A stretch of 43,717 nucleotides of DNA from Syntrophaceae bacterium (GTDB taxonomy: Bacteria > Desulfobacterota > Syntrophia > Syntrophales > UBA2185): NCBI GenBank assembly GCA_003153775.1, contig PMBI01000058.1:1-43717 (forward strand), given 5' to 3'. The translations under genes were made by a program, and so were the position numbers. Shown here one piece after another: positions 26,452 through 34,053 of this stretch; position 1 is the first letter of the stretch; each line of letters begins with the position of its first letter. The notes beneath the pieces are model-generated. The model did not search any database. It saw nothing but the letters and a program-made list of their open reading frames with translations, and was not told where the DNA came from.

Positions 26452-27474
26452 TCACTCTTTTTTTCTATCAATTTGATATTTTAAGACCGCCCTGTTATGA
26501 GCGACGAGGCTGGACGAGAAGTTGTGAGACCCATCGTTATTGGAAACGAAGTACAGGTAATTGACTGAGGCAGGGTAGAGTGCCGCCTGCAGTGAATCAA
26601 TGGCCGGATTTGCGATGGGGCCGGGAGGCAATCCACTGATCACATATGTATTATACGGTGTGTTTTTTTGAAGGTGTTTTCTCTTAATGACCTTTGTGAT
26701 GGATTTGAGATCGTAAACTGCCGTAGGGTCGCTTTGCAGTCTCATACTTTTTTTCAGTCTATTGTAAAAAACAGCCGAGACCAGGGGTTTTTCATCTTTT
26801 AATCCCGATTCTTTGCCGATTATAGAAGCGAGCGTCACAATCTGAGGTATAGTCATGCCGAGCTCTTCTGCCCTTTCCTGCATCTTATGATCAAATGTTT
26901 TCCAGAAGTGATTAACCATAATCTTGATTATGTCTCTTGCCCCCATCGACTTGTCAAATATATATGTGTCGGGATACAGGTATCCTTCTGCGCTTCTCCC
27001 TTCTATTTCCAGCGAGGCAACGAACTTTGCATCTCCGGCGAGGGAGATAAATGCTTTTTCGTCGACCAGTTTGTAAGAGGCCAGGCGGGCCGCAATCTCT
27101 GCGACCGTGAAATCCTCGGGAATGGTGACCTTGTATGAAATAATATCGCCCTTTACCAGCTTGTTGATGATATCCAGCGGTGACATGGATGTTGACAGTT
27201 CATACTCACCTGCCCTGATGTTGCCCTGTGCATTTCTCGCAATCACTAATGCATAGAAAAGGTATTTATTCTTGATGAGGCCCGCGTTTTCAAGCAGGTC
27301 AACTGATCGGAGGAAACTCGTCCCCTTCGGAATATCAACGGTAACGATTTCATTGCGGCGGTCAGTGGGACATACTGCATAGTAGAGACCGGCCAAAAGG
27401 AACGCGACGACTATGACCGTTAAGATCAAGGCGCGGCTTCTTCTATGTCTACGAGTTGCGGTTCTGCTTTTCAT
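26452..27474 (-). CDS. mltG: Endolytic murein transglycosylase MltG
   Basis: A 340-residue inner membrane lytic transglycosylase (YceG family) that cuts nascent glycan strands and sets their length. A basic head and one membrane helix (ALILTVIVVAFLLAGLYYAV) come first, then a LysM-like region (VTIPEDFTVAEIAARLASY), then the catalytic domain. The catalytic Glu222 sits in ASIIGKESG, with VFYNRLKKSMRLQSDPTAVYDL and GLPPGPIANPAIDSLQAALYP after it. It ends 8 bp before the dcw promoter and shares the operon direction with ruvX upstream (gap 20 bp). Confidence 0.95.
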   Translation of the reverse strand: MKSRTATRRHRRSRALILTVIVVAFLLAGLYYAVCPTDRRNEIVTVDIPKGTSFLRSVDLLENAGLIKNKYLFYALVIARNAQGNIRAGEYELSTSMSPLDIINKLVKGDIISYKVTIPEDFTVAEIAARLASYKLVDEKAFISLAGDAKFVASLEIEGRSAEGYLYPDTYIFDKSMGARDIIKIMVNHFWKTFDHKMQERAEELGMTIPQIVTLASIIGKESGLKDEKPLVSAVFYNRLKKSMRLQSDPTAVYDLKSITKVIKRKHLQKNTPYNTYVISGLPPGPIANPAIDSLQAALYPASVNYLYFVSNNDGSHNFSSSLVAHNRAVLKYQIDRKKE

Positions 27475-27494
27475 ATAATTGGTCCGTATGATAA

Positions 27495-27923
27495 CTACTG
27501 AGACCTGTTGCTGCGCTTCCGGTGATCCAGATATCCCTGGAGAATTAAACTGGCGGCAAGCTTATCCACTATGGTCTTTCTCTTGTCTCTGGCCACGTTA
27601 GCCCGAATGAGGATTTCCTCCGCCTCCTTTGTGGAAAGCGTTTCATCCCATTTGATGACAGGCAGAGAGAATATGGATTCCAGGAGAGATGCAAATTTGC
27701 CGACTTTCTCGCACTGAATGCCCTCGGTGCCGTCAAGTCTTATGGGATAGCCGACCACGATTTTCTCCACATTATAGGTCCTGATGAATCCGGCAATCTC
27801 TTCCAGATCATGCCGGCGATTTTTGCGGGTAATGGTGGCGAGCCCCTGGGCGGTCATGCCAAGCTCATCACAGACGGCGACGCCTATTCTCTTACTGCCG
27901 TAATCAAGACCCAGTATCCTCAT
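27495..27923 (-). CDS. ruvX: RuvX/YqgF family pre-16S rRNA nuclease
   Basis: A 142-residue RNase H-fold protein. Visible are the first acidic motif ILGLDYGSKRIGVAV, the second region VEKIVVGYPIRLDG and the third WDETLSTKEAEEIL, with a final aspartate in KTIVDKLAASLILQGYL. The E. coli homologue finishes the 5' end of 16S rRNA. It is next to mltG, a pairing common in many bacteria (yqgF-mltG). AGAGGA lies about 11 bases before the ATG. Confidence 0.93.
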   Translation of the reverse strand: MRILGLDYGSKRIGVAVCDELGMTAQGLATITRKNRRHDLEEIAGFIRTYNVEKIVVGYPIRLDGTEGIQCEKVGKFASLLESIFSLPVIKWDETLSTKEAEEILIRANVARDKRKTIVDKLAASLILQGYLDHRKRSNRSQ

Positions 27924-28115
27924 AGAACCGTGATCCTCTCAAAAAGAAATTAATGCTAACAAATTTGATCTGAACATTTCAAGGGGAGAATTATTGTCTC
28001 ACGATAAGTTACAGGCTAAGGCATTGAAATCTGAAAGATGAACGGTTGCTAGAAAAGCGCGCTTTCTTCATGGATGGGATTAGATTGCAGGCAATATAGA
28101 AGGAAGACGTCCATC
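27924..28115. other. Divergent intergenic region ruvX / small ORF-selB
   Basis: This region must hold the promoters for ruvX-mltG (minus) and for the small ORF and selB (plus), but no strong pair of hexamers was found. It contains the perfect 12-bp palindrome AAAGCGCGCTTT at 28054-28065, which could be an operator. No tRNA-like fold (such as tRNA-Sec) was recognised. Confidence 0.5.
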
Positions 28116-28268
28116 ATGTCAACGGAATTTGAGCAAGGAAATATGCTGAGTGATGATACGGGATTCGATGAGAGTGCCAAAACTTATATTCAGGATGACT
28201 GCAAGATGACGGACATAGTAAAGGTTGCCGGCTTCGCCGTGCATAATGTAAATTTTTGTTATTGTTAA
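28116..28268 (+). CDS. Possible 50-residue peptide upstream of selB
   Basis: An ORF of 50 codons starting ATG at 28116, with AGAAGGAAG about 8 bases upstream, a better ribosome binding site than that of selB itself. The peptide starts MSTEFEQGNM, has an acidic middle (SDDTGFDESAK) and ends in a hydrophobic stretch finishing FCYC, with three cysteines in all. No membrane helix or known family was recognised. It ends 22 bp before selB. It may be a real small protein, a leader peptide that controls selB, or a chance ORF; the acidic leader with a cysteine-rich tail also recalls modified-peptide precursors, though no matching enzyme is adjacent. Uncertain. Confidence 0.35.
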   Translation: MSTEFEQGNMLSDDTGFDESAKTYIQDDCKMTDIVKVAGFAVHNVNFCYC

Positions 28269-28290
28269 ACGCCAGGTAGTTTGTTATTTA

Positions 28291-30207
28291 ATGCCCATGA
28301 AGCATTTCATCATAGGCACAGCCGGCCATGTCGATCATGGCAAGACAGCCCTTATAAAAGCCATCACCGGTATCGACACGGACAGGCTCAAAGAAGAGAA
28401 GGAACGGGGGATCAGCATTGAACTTGGCTTTGCCTCTCTCACTCTCCCGGACGGCCGGACATTCGGCATAGTGGACGTTCCCGGCCATGAAAGATTCATA
28501 AGAAATATGGTGTCCGGCGCCTCCGGCATCGATATGGTGATTATGGTAATCGCGGCAGACGAGGGCGTCATGCCCCAGACAAGGGAACACCTTCACATCT
28601 GCTCTCTCCTCGGCATTAAGAAAGGTCTTGTTGCCCTGACCAAAGCCGATATGGTTGCGGATGAGTGGCTCGATCTCGTGAAAGACGATGTCCGTGAATT
28701 CCTGAAAGGGACTTTTCTGGCGGCATCCCCCGTTATACCTGTCTCTTCCATCATAGGCTCAGGGATCGTGGAATTGCTCGATGCGCTCGGTAGAGTGGCG
28801 TCTGATATAGAGGGAGAATCGGATGCAGGCATCTTCCGGTTACCTGTAGATAGGGCATTCACCATGAAGGGATTCGGGACAGTCGTCACAGGTACACTGA
28901 TTTCCGGAGATATAGAACTGGGCGAAGATGTGGAAATACTGCCGTCGGGAGTTACTGCCAAGGTGCGGGGTATACAGATCCACAATCAGAGCGCGACTGT
29001 TGCCGAGGCGGGCCAGCGGACTGCCATAAATCTGCAGGGCGTTGAAAAGGATACGATCGTGAGAGGAAATGTACTCGCCAGGCCCCGGACTCTTAAGCCC
29101 TCGATACGCCTGGACGTATGGATGGAGCATCTGTCAAATAACAGCAGAAAACTGAAAAACAGGAATCTGGTGCGGTTTCATGTGGGAACGAACGAAGTAA
29201 TCGGCAGGATAATACTCCTCGACCGTGAAGACGCAGAACCCGGCGCCAAGGCCCTTGCACAAGTGGTCCTTGAGTCCCCCATTGTTGCAATGGCAAGAGA
29301 CCGGTTTGTCATCAGGAGCTACTCGCCTGTAACGACAATCGGCGGCGGGATGATCGTTGACCCTTTGCCTAAGAAGCATAAGAGAAAATCGGACAGGGTG
29401 AATCATGAAATTGATCTACTGCATGATGGTACTGATACGGAGAGGGCGGCGATTATTATTGAGCGGTCAGGAATTGAGGGCATCGGCATGTCTGAGCTTG
29501 AAATGAGAACCGGAATTCATGAGAGTATCCTTAAGGACATTCTCGGAACTCTGTCTTCAAAAAAGCAGGTTGTCGTCGTGGACGCTGATGAATCCAGGAT
29601 CGTAGCTTCCTCCATTTATCAGAACCTTCAAGACAGGATTCTCCTCGAAATGCGGGCCTATCATGAGAGATATCCTCTGAAGGAAGGCATATCGAAAGAA
29701 GAATTGAGGGGTACAGCAGGACAGTTCGCCGGACAGAGGCTCTTTAATATGGCTGTCAGAGAGCTTGAAAAGAGAGGGGAAGTTGTCGCCGAGAGGGAGA
29801 ACATTCGCCTGTCGGCACACCGTGTGAATCTGAAGGGAGAACTGGAAGATCTGCGAAGCAAGATTGCGGAGACCTACATGGATGCGGGGCTTACCCCTCC
29901 CACAATCAAGGAGCTTATGGAAAAATTTGCGGGCCAAAGAGGCTTGGCAGAAAGCGTCATCAACGTAATGCTCAAAGACGGTTCTCTGATAAAGATAAAT
30001 GAAGATCTCTACTTTCATAGAGAAGTTTTAGCGAGGCTGCGGGAAGATTATAAGGCCCGTCTTGTCAGGGATGGAAAGGCTACACCGGCAAGCATGAAGG
30101 AGTTGACAGGTCTTTCAAGAAAATTCATCATACCGCTGATGGAGTACTTTGACGCAACGAAGCTGACCATCAGGGCGGGTGAGCACCGCATCTTGAGAGA
30201 GAAGTGA
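28291..30207 (+). CDS. selB: Selenocysteine-specific elongation factor SelB
   Basis: A 638-residue translational GTPase that carries selenocysteyl-tRNA to the ribosome at UGA codons marked by a SECIS hairpin. The GTPase domain has G12HVDHGKT19, the switch I pattern RGISIELGFA, DVPGH (62-66) and TKAD (117-120). EF-Tu-like beta domains follow (DRAFTMKGFGTVVTGTLISG). The C-terminal half carries the winged-helix repeats that bind SECIS RNA. Length is normal for SelB. No selA, selD or tRNA-Sec gene is in the window, so the rest of the pathway must be elsewhere. The start ATG has a poor ribosome binding site; ATG 28297 is an alternative. Confidence 0.95.
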   Translation: MPMKHFIIGTAGHVDHGKTALIKAITGIDTDRLKEEKERGISIELGFASLTLPDGRTFGIVDVPGHERFIRNMVSGASGIDMVIMVIAADEGVMPQTREHLHICSLLGIKKGLVALTKADMVADEWLDLVKDDVREFLKGTFLAASPVIPVSSIIGSGIVELLDALGRVASDIEGESDAGIFRLPVDRAFTMKGFGTVVTGTLISGDIELGEDVEILPSGVTAKVRGIQIHNQSATVAEAGQRTAINLQGVEKDTIVRGNVLARPRTLKPSIRLDVWMEHLSNNSRKLKNRNLVRFHVGTNEVIGRIILLDREDAEPGAKALAQVVLESPIVAMARDRFVIRSYSPVTTIGGGMIVDPLPKKHKRKSDRVNHEIDLLHDGTDTERAAIIIERSGIEGIGMSELEMRTGIHESILKDILGTLSSKKQVVVVDADESRIVASSIYQNLQDRILLEMRAYHERYPLKEGISKEELRGTAGQFAGQRLFNMAVRELEKRGEVVAERENIRLSAHRVNLKGELEDLRSKIAETYMDAGLTPPTIKELMEKFAGQRGLAESVINVMLKDGSLIKINEDLYFHREVLARLREDYKARLVRDGKATPASMKELTGLSRKFIIPLMEYFDATKLTIRAGEHRILREK

Positions 30208-30239
30208 GTAAACGGCGATAACCAGCGGCAGGTGCGAAC

Positions 30240-31187
30240 ATGAAGACCAAGAGTGTTTATATCAAAGATATAAAGCCGGGCGAAAAAGTGAACGAGTCAT
30301 TTCTTGTTACCGAGAAGAATATCGCTTTCTCTCAGAAGGGGATGCCTTATCTGAACGTTCGTCTCAAGGATAAGACAGGGGAAGTTGACGGAAAGATCTG
30401 GGAGAATGCAATCGAGTGGGACAAAACCTTCAGTAAGGGGGATGTGATTAAGGCACAGGGAGGGGCAGTCAGCTTCAGAAGCACCGTGCAGCTTTCCATA
30501 ACGAGTGTCAGGAAGGTTGATGACTCCGCCGTTGACCTGGCCGAATATCTGCCTGCCGCAAAAGGGGACATCGATGTGATGTTCGCCGATCTAATGAATT
30601 ATGTCTCGCAAATCGAAACGCCCTGCTTGAAGGAGCTGTTGCACTTGTTTTTCCATGATGAGGAGGTGGCCAAATTATTCAAGAAGGCCCCTGCGGCAAA
30701 AAGTTTTCACCATGTTTATATCGGAGGCCTTCTTGAACACACACTCTCAGTCATACGCCTGATCGATCTGGTAACAAAGCATTACCAGGGTATCAACAGG
30801 GACCTTGTCATAGCCGGGGGGATCCTTCATGATATAGGCAAGATTCATGAATATACCTACGACAGGATGTTTGACTACAGCGATGAGGGCAGGCTGATCG
30901 GGCACATCGTGATCGGTCTGGAGATGCTCGATGCGAGGATTGCCGCCGTAGCAGGTTTCCCGGAACAGCTTGCCATGGAGCTCCGCCATCTCATATTGAG
31001 CCATCACGGCACTCAGGAATTCGGTTCGCCGAAGCGGCCGAAGACGCCGGAGGCGTTAGTCGTGCATTTTATGGACGATCTTGATGCCAAGGTTAATGCC
31101 TTCCAGGAATTCATTCAGACAACCGCTCCCGATTCGCACTGGACACCTTTCCACAGATTGTTTGAAAGGTTTATATATAAGGGTTGA
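30240..31187 (+). CDS. YhaM-like OB-fold/HD-domain 3'-5' exoribonuclease
   Basis: A 315-residue protein. Residues 1-100 form an OB-fold (GMPYLNVRLKDKTGEVDGKIW) that can bind nucleic acid. From residue 155 an HD domain follows, with H167 (GGLLEHTLS), the H197-D198 pair (GGILHDIGK), SHHGTQEFGSPKRPKTPEA and the final metal ligand in FMDDLDAKV. This is the architecture of YhaM/CBF1, a 3'-5' exonuclease on RNA and single-stranded DNA in Firmicutes, also common in Desulfobacterota. It starts 32 bp after selB and is likely in its operon. The exact substrate here is inferred from the family. Confidence 0.88.
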   Translation: MKTKSVYIKDIKPGEKVNESFLVTEKNIAFSQKGMPYLNVRLKDKTGEVDGKIWENAIEWDKTFSKGDVIKAQGGAVSFRSTVQLSITSVRKVDDSAVDLAEYLPAAKGDIDVMFADLMNYVSQIETPCLKELLHLFFHDEEVAKLFKKAPAAKSFHHVYIGGLLEHTLSVIRLIDLVTKHYQGINRDLVIAGGILHDIGKIHEYTYDRMFDYSDEGRLIGHIVIGLEMLDARIAAVAGFPEQLAMELRHLILSHHGTQEFGSPKRPKTPEALVVHFMDDLDAKVNAFQEFIQTTAPDSHWTPFHRLFERFIYKG

Positions 31188-31217
31188 ATACCTTTCGGAG
31201 GAAGCATTCATAATTTG

Positions 31218-32189
31218 TCAGATTCGCCGGTTCTTTTGCATCACGGCCTTCTGCTCCGCCTCCGGCAGCAGGCATCCGGATAGGCAATGGTCGTCACATC
31301 TGCCGTCGCAGGGTTCGATGTGAACAGTGACGCTCGTATTCCGGAAATGACTTTCTATGCTTCTGGATAACTCATCGGTGATCTTGTGAGAGTCTTCGAC
31401 AGACATGGAAGGATCAACTTTTATGTGGAAGTCGACGAAGCGGTAATTTCCCGCCTTGCGCGTGCGCAATAAATGAAAGCCGTGTATAACAGGCTTCTGC
31501 GTCATTATCAGCTGCCGGATCCAGGCCTCCTCCTCCGCAGGAAGTTTCACATCCATCAGATCCTGCGCCGATCGGAGAGTCAGTCTGTAGGCAGCGCCCA
31601 TAATGAATAACGCCACCGTGATCGCAGCTACCGGGTCAAGCCAGTATAGATTGGCGGCAGGTGAAATAAGGTGACCAAGCCCGATCAGGGCGAGGCTTGC
31701 CATCACGCCTGCAGAGGTATATACATCGGTGCGCAGATGCCAAGCGTCTGCTGCGAGTGCAACAGAGTCAGTCTCCCTTGCGACTCTGAAAAGCATTCTT
31801 GACACGAACATATTAACCAGCGCGGAAATTGCCATCACCCCCACGCCCCAACCGACATATTCAATAGGCTCAGGATCGAGTAGTTTTCTGATAGCTTCGA
31901 AGATTATCCACACGGCCGCGAGAAAGATGAGCAGCGCCTCGACAGTGCCGGAAATGTTTTCCACTTTTCCATGACCAAAGGGATGCTCGACATCAGCAGG
32001 CATGCTCGATTTACTGACGGAGAATGTCGTGATGAGGGAAGCGAGAAGGTCCACTCCGGAATGGATCGCTTCGGAAATGATAGACACCGATCCGATCAGG
32101 AGCCCGACGGCGATCTTCATGACCACGAGAGATGTATTCGACAGCACGGAAAGCCGTGCCGCATGTACTTTGCTATCCCGCAAATCCAT
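31218..32189 (-). CDS. Cation diffusion facilitator (zinc/cadmium efflux type)
   Basis: A 323-residue CDF transporter that exports divalent metal in exchange for protons. Six membrane helices can be drawn. The metal site is formed by H43xxxD47 (IISEAIHSGVDLLAS) in helix 2 and H151xxxD155 (DAWHLRTDVYTSAG) in helix 5, the His/Asp set typical of zinc-type CDFs. HPFGHGKVEN follows helix 2. The C-terminal 90 residues form the cytoplasmic metal-binding domain, and the tail adds a Cys/His/Asp-rich end (PCDGRCDDHCLSG) that may bind metal. It follows the baeRF gene by 45 bp on the same strand. The bases before its ATG lack a Shine-Dalgarno site, so the start is not firm. Confidence 0.9.
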   Translation of the reverse strand: MDLRDSKVHAARLSVLSNTSLVVMKIAVGLLIGSVSIISEAIHSGVDLLASLITTFSVSKSSMPADVEHPFGHGKVENISGTVEALLIFLAAVWIIFEAIRKLLDPEPIEYVGWGVGVMAISALVNMFVSRMLFRVARETDSVALAADAWHLRTDVYTSAGVMASLALIGLGHLISPAANLYWLDPVAAITVALFIMGAAYRLTLRSAQDLMDVKLPAEEEAWIRQLIMTQKPVIHGFHLLRTRKAGNYRFVDFHIKVDPSMSVEDSHKITDELSRSIESHFRNTSVTVHIEPCDGRCDDHCLSGCLLPEAEQKAVMQKNRRI

Positions 32190-32234
32190 AGGAGAAATAT
32201 GTTCAAAATGAATGGAGACGTTACGTTTTTCGAT

Positions 32235-33383
32235 TCAATAACGAAATACAGCCGCAATTGGTTTATCATCGGGCATTTTCCCTTGGAGAAGCGAAAAAAC
32301 AGTGCCGCCATTCAAGAGAGTCTGGATTGCAGAAAAATCTAAGAGATCCTCACTGCCCGGTTCCATCTTCTGGTGTATTTGCACATTCTTCGTTTCCGGG
32401 TCAAAAACGCCCCATTGCTTATGGCCCGTGGCGATAAAGAGCAGACCCACCCGCCCGTCACACGCGGCACGGACAATTTCTTTAATATCGCCGGAAGTCA
32501 ATCCTGTGCCGGAAGATTGCCGGTATTGGGCGATAGCGTCATTTTCCGCCTTTTGAAAATAAGGCCTCGCAATTTCAAGCGCCAGCTTATGCAACTGGTC
32601 CGCACTTATTCCTTTGGGATTTCCGGGGATCCCACCTTCCATAAGATAAGGATACGTGTTTACCTCTCTGTAAATCGGAAATAAATAATCGACGCCGGCA
32701 AGCACCAGAGGCACCCGTTCGTCTTTCAGGAGGTCATGTAAGCCCTTGTCGATCTGGCGGAAATATTTTGAGATGTTTTCCTTTGCATCGTCCAGTTGCG
32801 CGCCGCCCCCTGACATCATCGAACCGCGCTCGCCTCCGCGCTGCGTACCCCTGTGGAAACGGATCTGCCTTTCCAGTTCATCGTACTGGAGGGCGTCGGC
32901 AAGGCTTTTGGGTATCGTCTCAATCTGGATTTCTCTGATGTCCTGTTTTGTGCCTTCATAAAGGCGGCTCCCTTTTTGACTCAACGTCAAAATGTAGTAA
33001 CGCCCGTCGCCGCTGAGCGCCGGCAGAAGAGGTTTGACGTGAAAACGGTCAGCCACGACTATTAGTTCATCAAAATTTACGGGCAGGCCATAATGACGGA
33101 ATACGTCTGAAGATATGAATACGGCGAGGCCGCCGCTCTGTTGCCGCCAAAAAGGTATATTGCCTGAAAGCCCCTGCGCGGGTTCGAGAAGTGCCTTTGC
33201 CTCCGGGGCGCGGCAGCCGGCGGCGATCAATTTTTCCTCGGCTTCGCGAAGCAGATTCCTGAATCTGATTTGATTTTGCTGGATCTCGGCGCCGGCACGA
33301 TAGGCGGGCATAAACATTGAAACGCAAGGACCTTTCTGTTTGCTCATTAAAGTCTTCAGTTCATCCTTTGATAACGATTTCAT
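32235..33383 (-). CDS. baeRF family 3 protein (bacterial homologue of archaeo-eukaryotic release factor 1)
   Basis: A 382-residue cytoplasmic protein. The start (LSKDELKTLMSKQKGPCVSMFMPAYRAG), the middle RFHVKPLLPAL and YYILTLSQKGSRLYEG, and the end LDFSAIQTLLNGGTVF match the baeRF family 3 group. This group consists of bacterial relatives of eRF1/Pelota proposed to act in ribosome rescue or in conflict with mobile elements. A central segment is glycine-rich (RGGERGSMMSGGGAQ), in the region where eRF1 has its GGQ loop. No canonical GGQ is visible; GGGAQ is the nearest. The function is not experimentally established. It is preceded by a long, structured, mostly noncoding region. Confidence 0.75.
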   Translation of the reverse strand: MKSLSKDELKTLMSKQKGPCVSMFMPAYRAGAEIQQNQIRFRNLLREAEEKLIAAGCRAPEAKALLEPAQGLSGNIPFWRQQSGGLAVFISSDVFRHYGLPVNFDELIVVADRFHVKPLLPALSGDGRYYILTLSQKGSRLYEGTKQDIREIQIETIPKSLADALQYDELERQIRFHRGTQRGGERGSMMSGGGAQLDDAKENISKYFRQIDKGLHDLLKDERVPLVLAGVDYLFPIYREVNTYPYLMEGGIPGNPKGISADQLHKLALEIARPYFQKAENDAIAQYRQSSGTGLTSGDIKEIVRAACDGRVGLLFIATGHKQWGVFDPETKNVQIHQKMEPGSEDLLDFSAIQTLLNGGTVFSLLQGKMPDDKPIAAVFRY

Positions 33384-33528
33384 AGATTGATCTCCTTATA
33401 AAAATGTTTCCCGTCATGACGGCTCAAAGGTGTCTCGAAAGAGAGCGCGTGAGTCTTTCCGTTGAATGCACTGCGCTCGGCGCTGGTGCGTCGTTCCTGG
33501 TCTTGAACAAAGAAATCCCCGTACTGAG

Positions 33529-33565
33529 GCCGGCGCCCAGGGCTCAAGTGATATCTTGCGCCGGC
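33529..33565 (-). promoter_or_regulatory. Strong stem-loop in the leader region of the baeRF gene
   Basis: GCCGGCGC (33529-33536) and GCGCCGGC (33558-33565) form a perfect 8-bp GC stem with a 21-nt loop. A competing inner fold, GGC-T-CAAG/CTTG-C-GCC around TGATAT, uses part of the same bases. Two exclusive folds of this kind could act as a switch in the baeRF leader RNA, but no known motif was recognised. Confidence 0.4.
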
Positions 33566-33792
33566 GAAAGTTCATCCTTCGGTTATTTTCCTTTTGATTC
33601 TTTCTTGCTCATAGAAAGGGCATTACTGACCGATTAAGCGAATTCTGCTGCTTGCTCGTATAATCAAATTCTCGCAAAACCTGCACGCATGGCGACGTTC
33701 ACCATTTTCGGTACTGACTGCATCGTGTCTGGATATTCCGCACCGCGATTTTGCGATTAATATGTCTTAGTTATTACCTATTTCTGACTAAG

Positions 33793-33817
33793 ATGCAATA
33801 TCTAATAAGTATTGCAT
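33793..33817. repeat. Inverted repeat ATGCAATA/TATTGCAT
   Basis: A perfect 8-bp inverted repeat with a 9-nt centre (TCTAATAAG). It lies in AT-rich DNA between two divergent genes and lacks a T tract, so an operator or a small RNA hairpin is more likely than a terminator. Confidence 0.4.
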
Positions 33818-33970
33818 GCGTTTCTTCCGTACCCGAAAGACCGCTGTGGCTCTTGAATAATTCAGTTTCTGACGCAGGGGATCAAGTTATAATATTGAGA
33901 ATGGCAAGATTTGATGTCTGGCGCTGATTATCAAATTTCTATCTCCTCATGACAGTTTTGGGTTTCTAAT

Positions 33971-33999
33971 TTGTAATAATCAATATTTGATGCTATAAA
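33971..33999 (+). promoter_or_regulatory. Promoter of the EF-P modification operon
   Basis: TTGTAA (33971-33976), a 17-bp spacer and TATAAA (33994-33999) lie 55 bp before the aminomutase start in AT-rich DNA. This is a good sigma-70-like match and the only one seen here. Confidence 0.6.
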
Positions 34000-34053
34000 A
34001 TTAAATAATGTAAGGCAACTTTTCAAAAAACTCTATGTGAAGCGTTGTAAACC

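Larger units (their letters stand above)
33384..34053. other. 670-bp intergenic region with hairpins
   Basis: This stretch separates the divergent baeRF gene and the EF-P operon. The half near baeRF is G+C-rich and contains strong inverted repeats. The half near the EF-P operon is AT-rich and holds its promoter. A 77-codon ORF (33404-33637) has no ribosome binding site and no recognisable product. No tRNA, known riboswitch or terminator was identified. Confidence 0.6.

Noticed and set aside
27924-28290. tRNA-Sec gene next to selB
   Set aside because: No long acceptor/T stem, TCA anticodon loop or CCA end could be found on either strand.
33404-33637. 77-codon ORF in the 670-bp intergenic region
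   Set aside because: No ribosome binding site, no family resemblance, and it runs through the strong GC hairpin; treated as noncoding.
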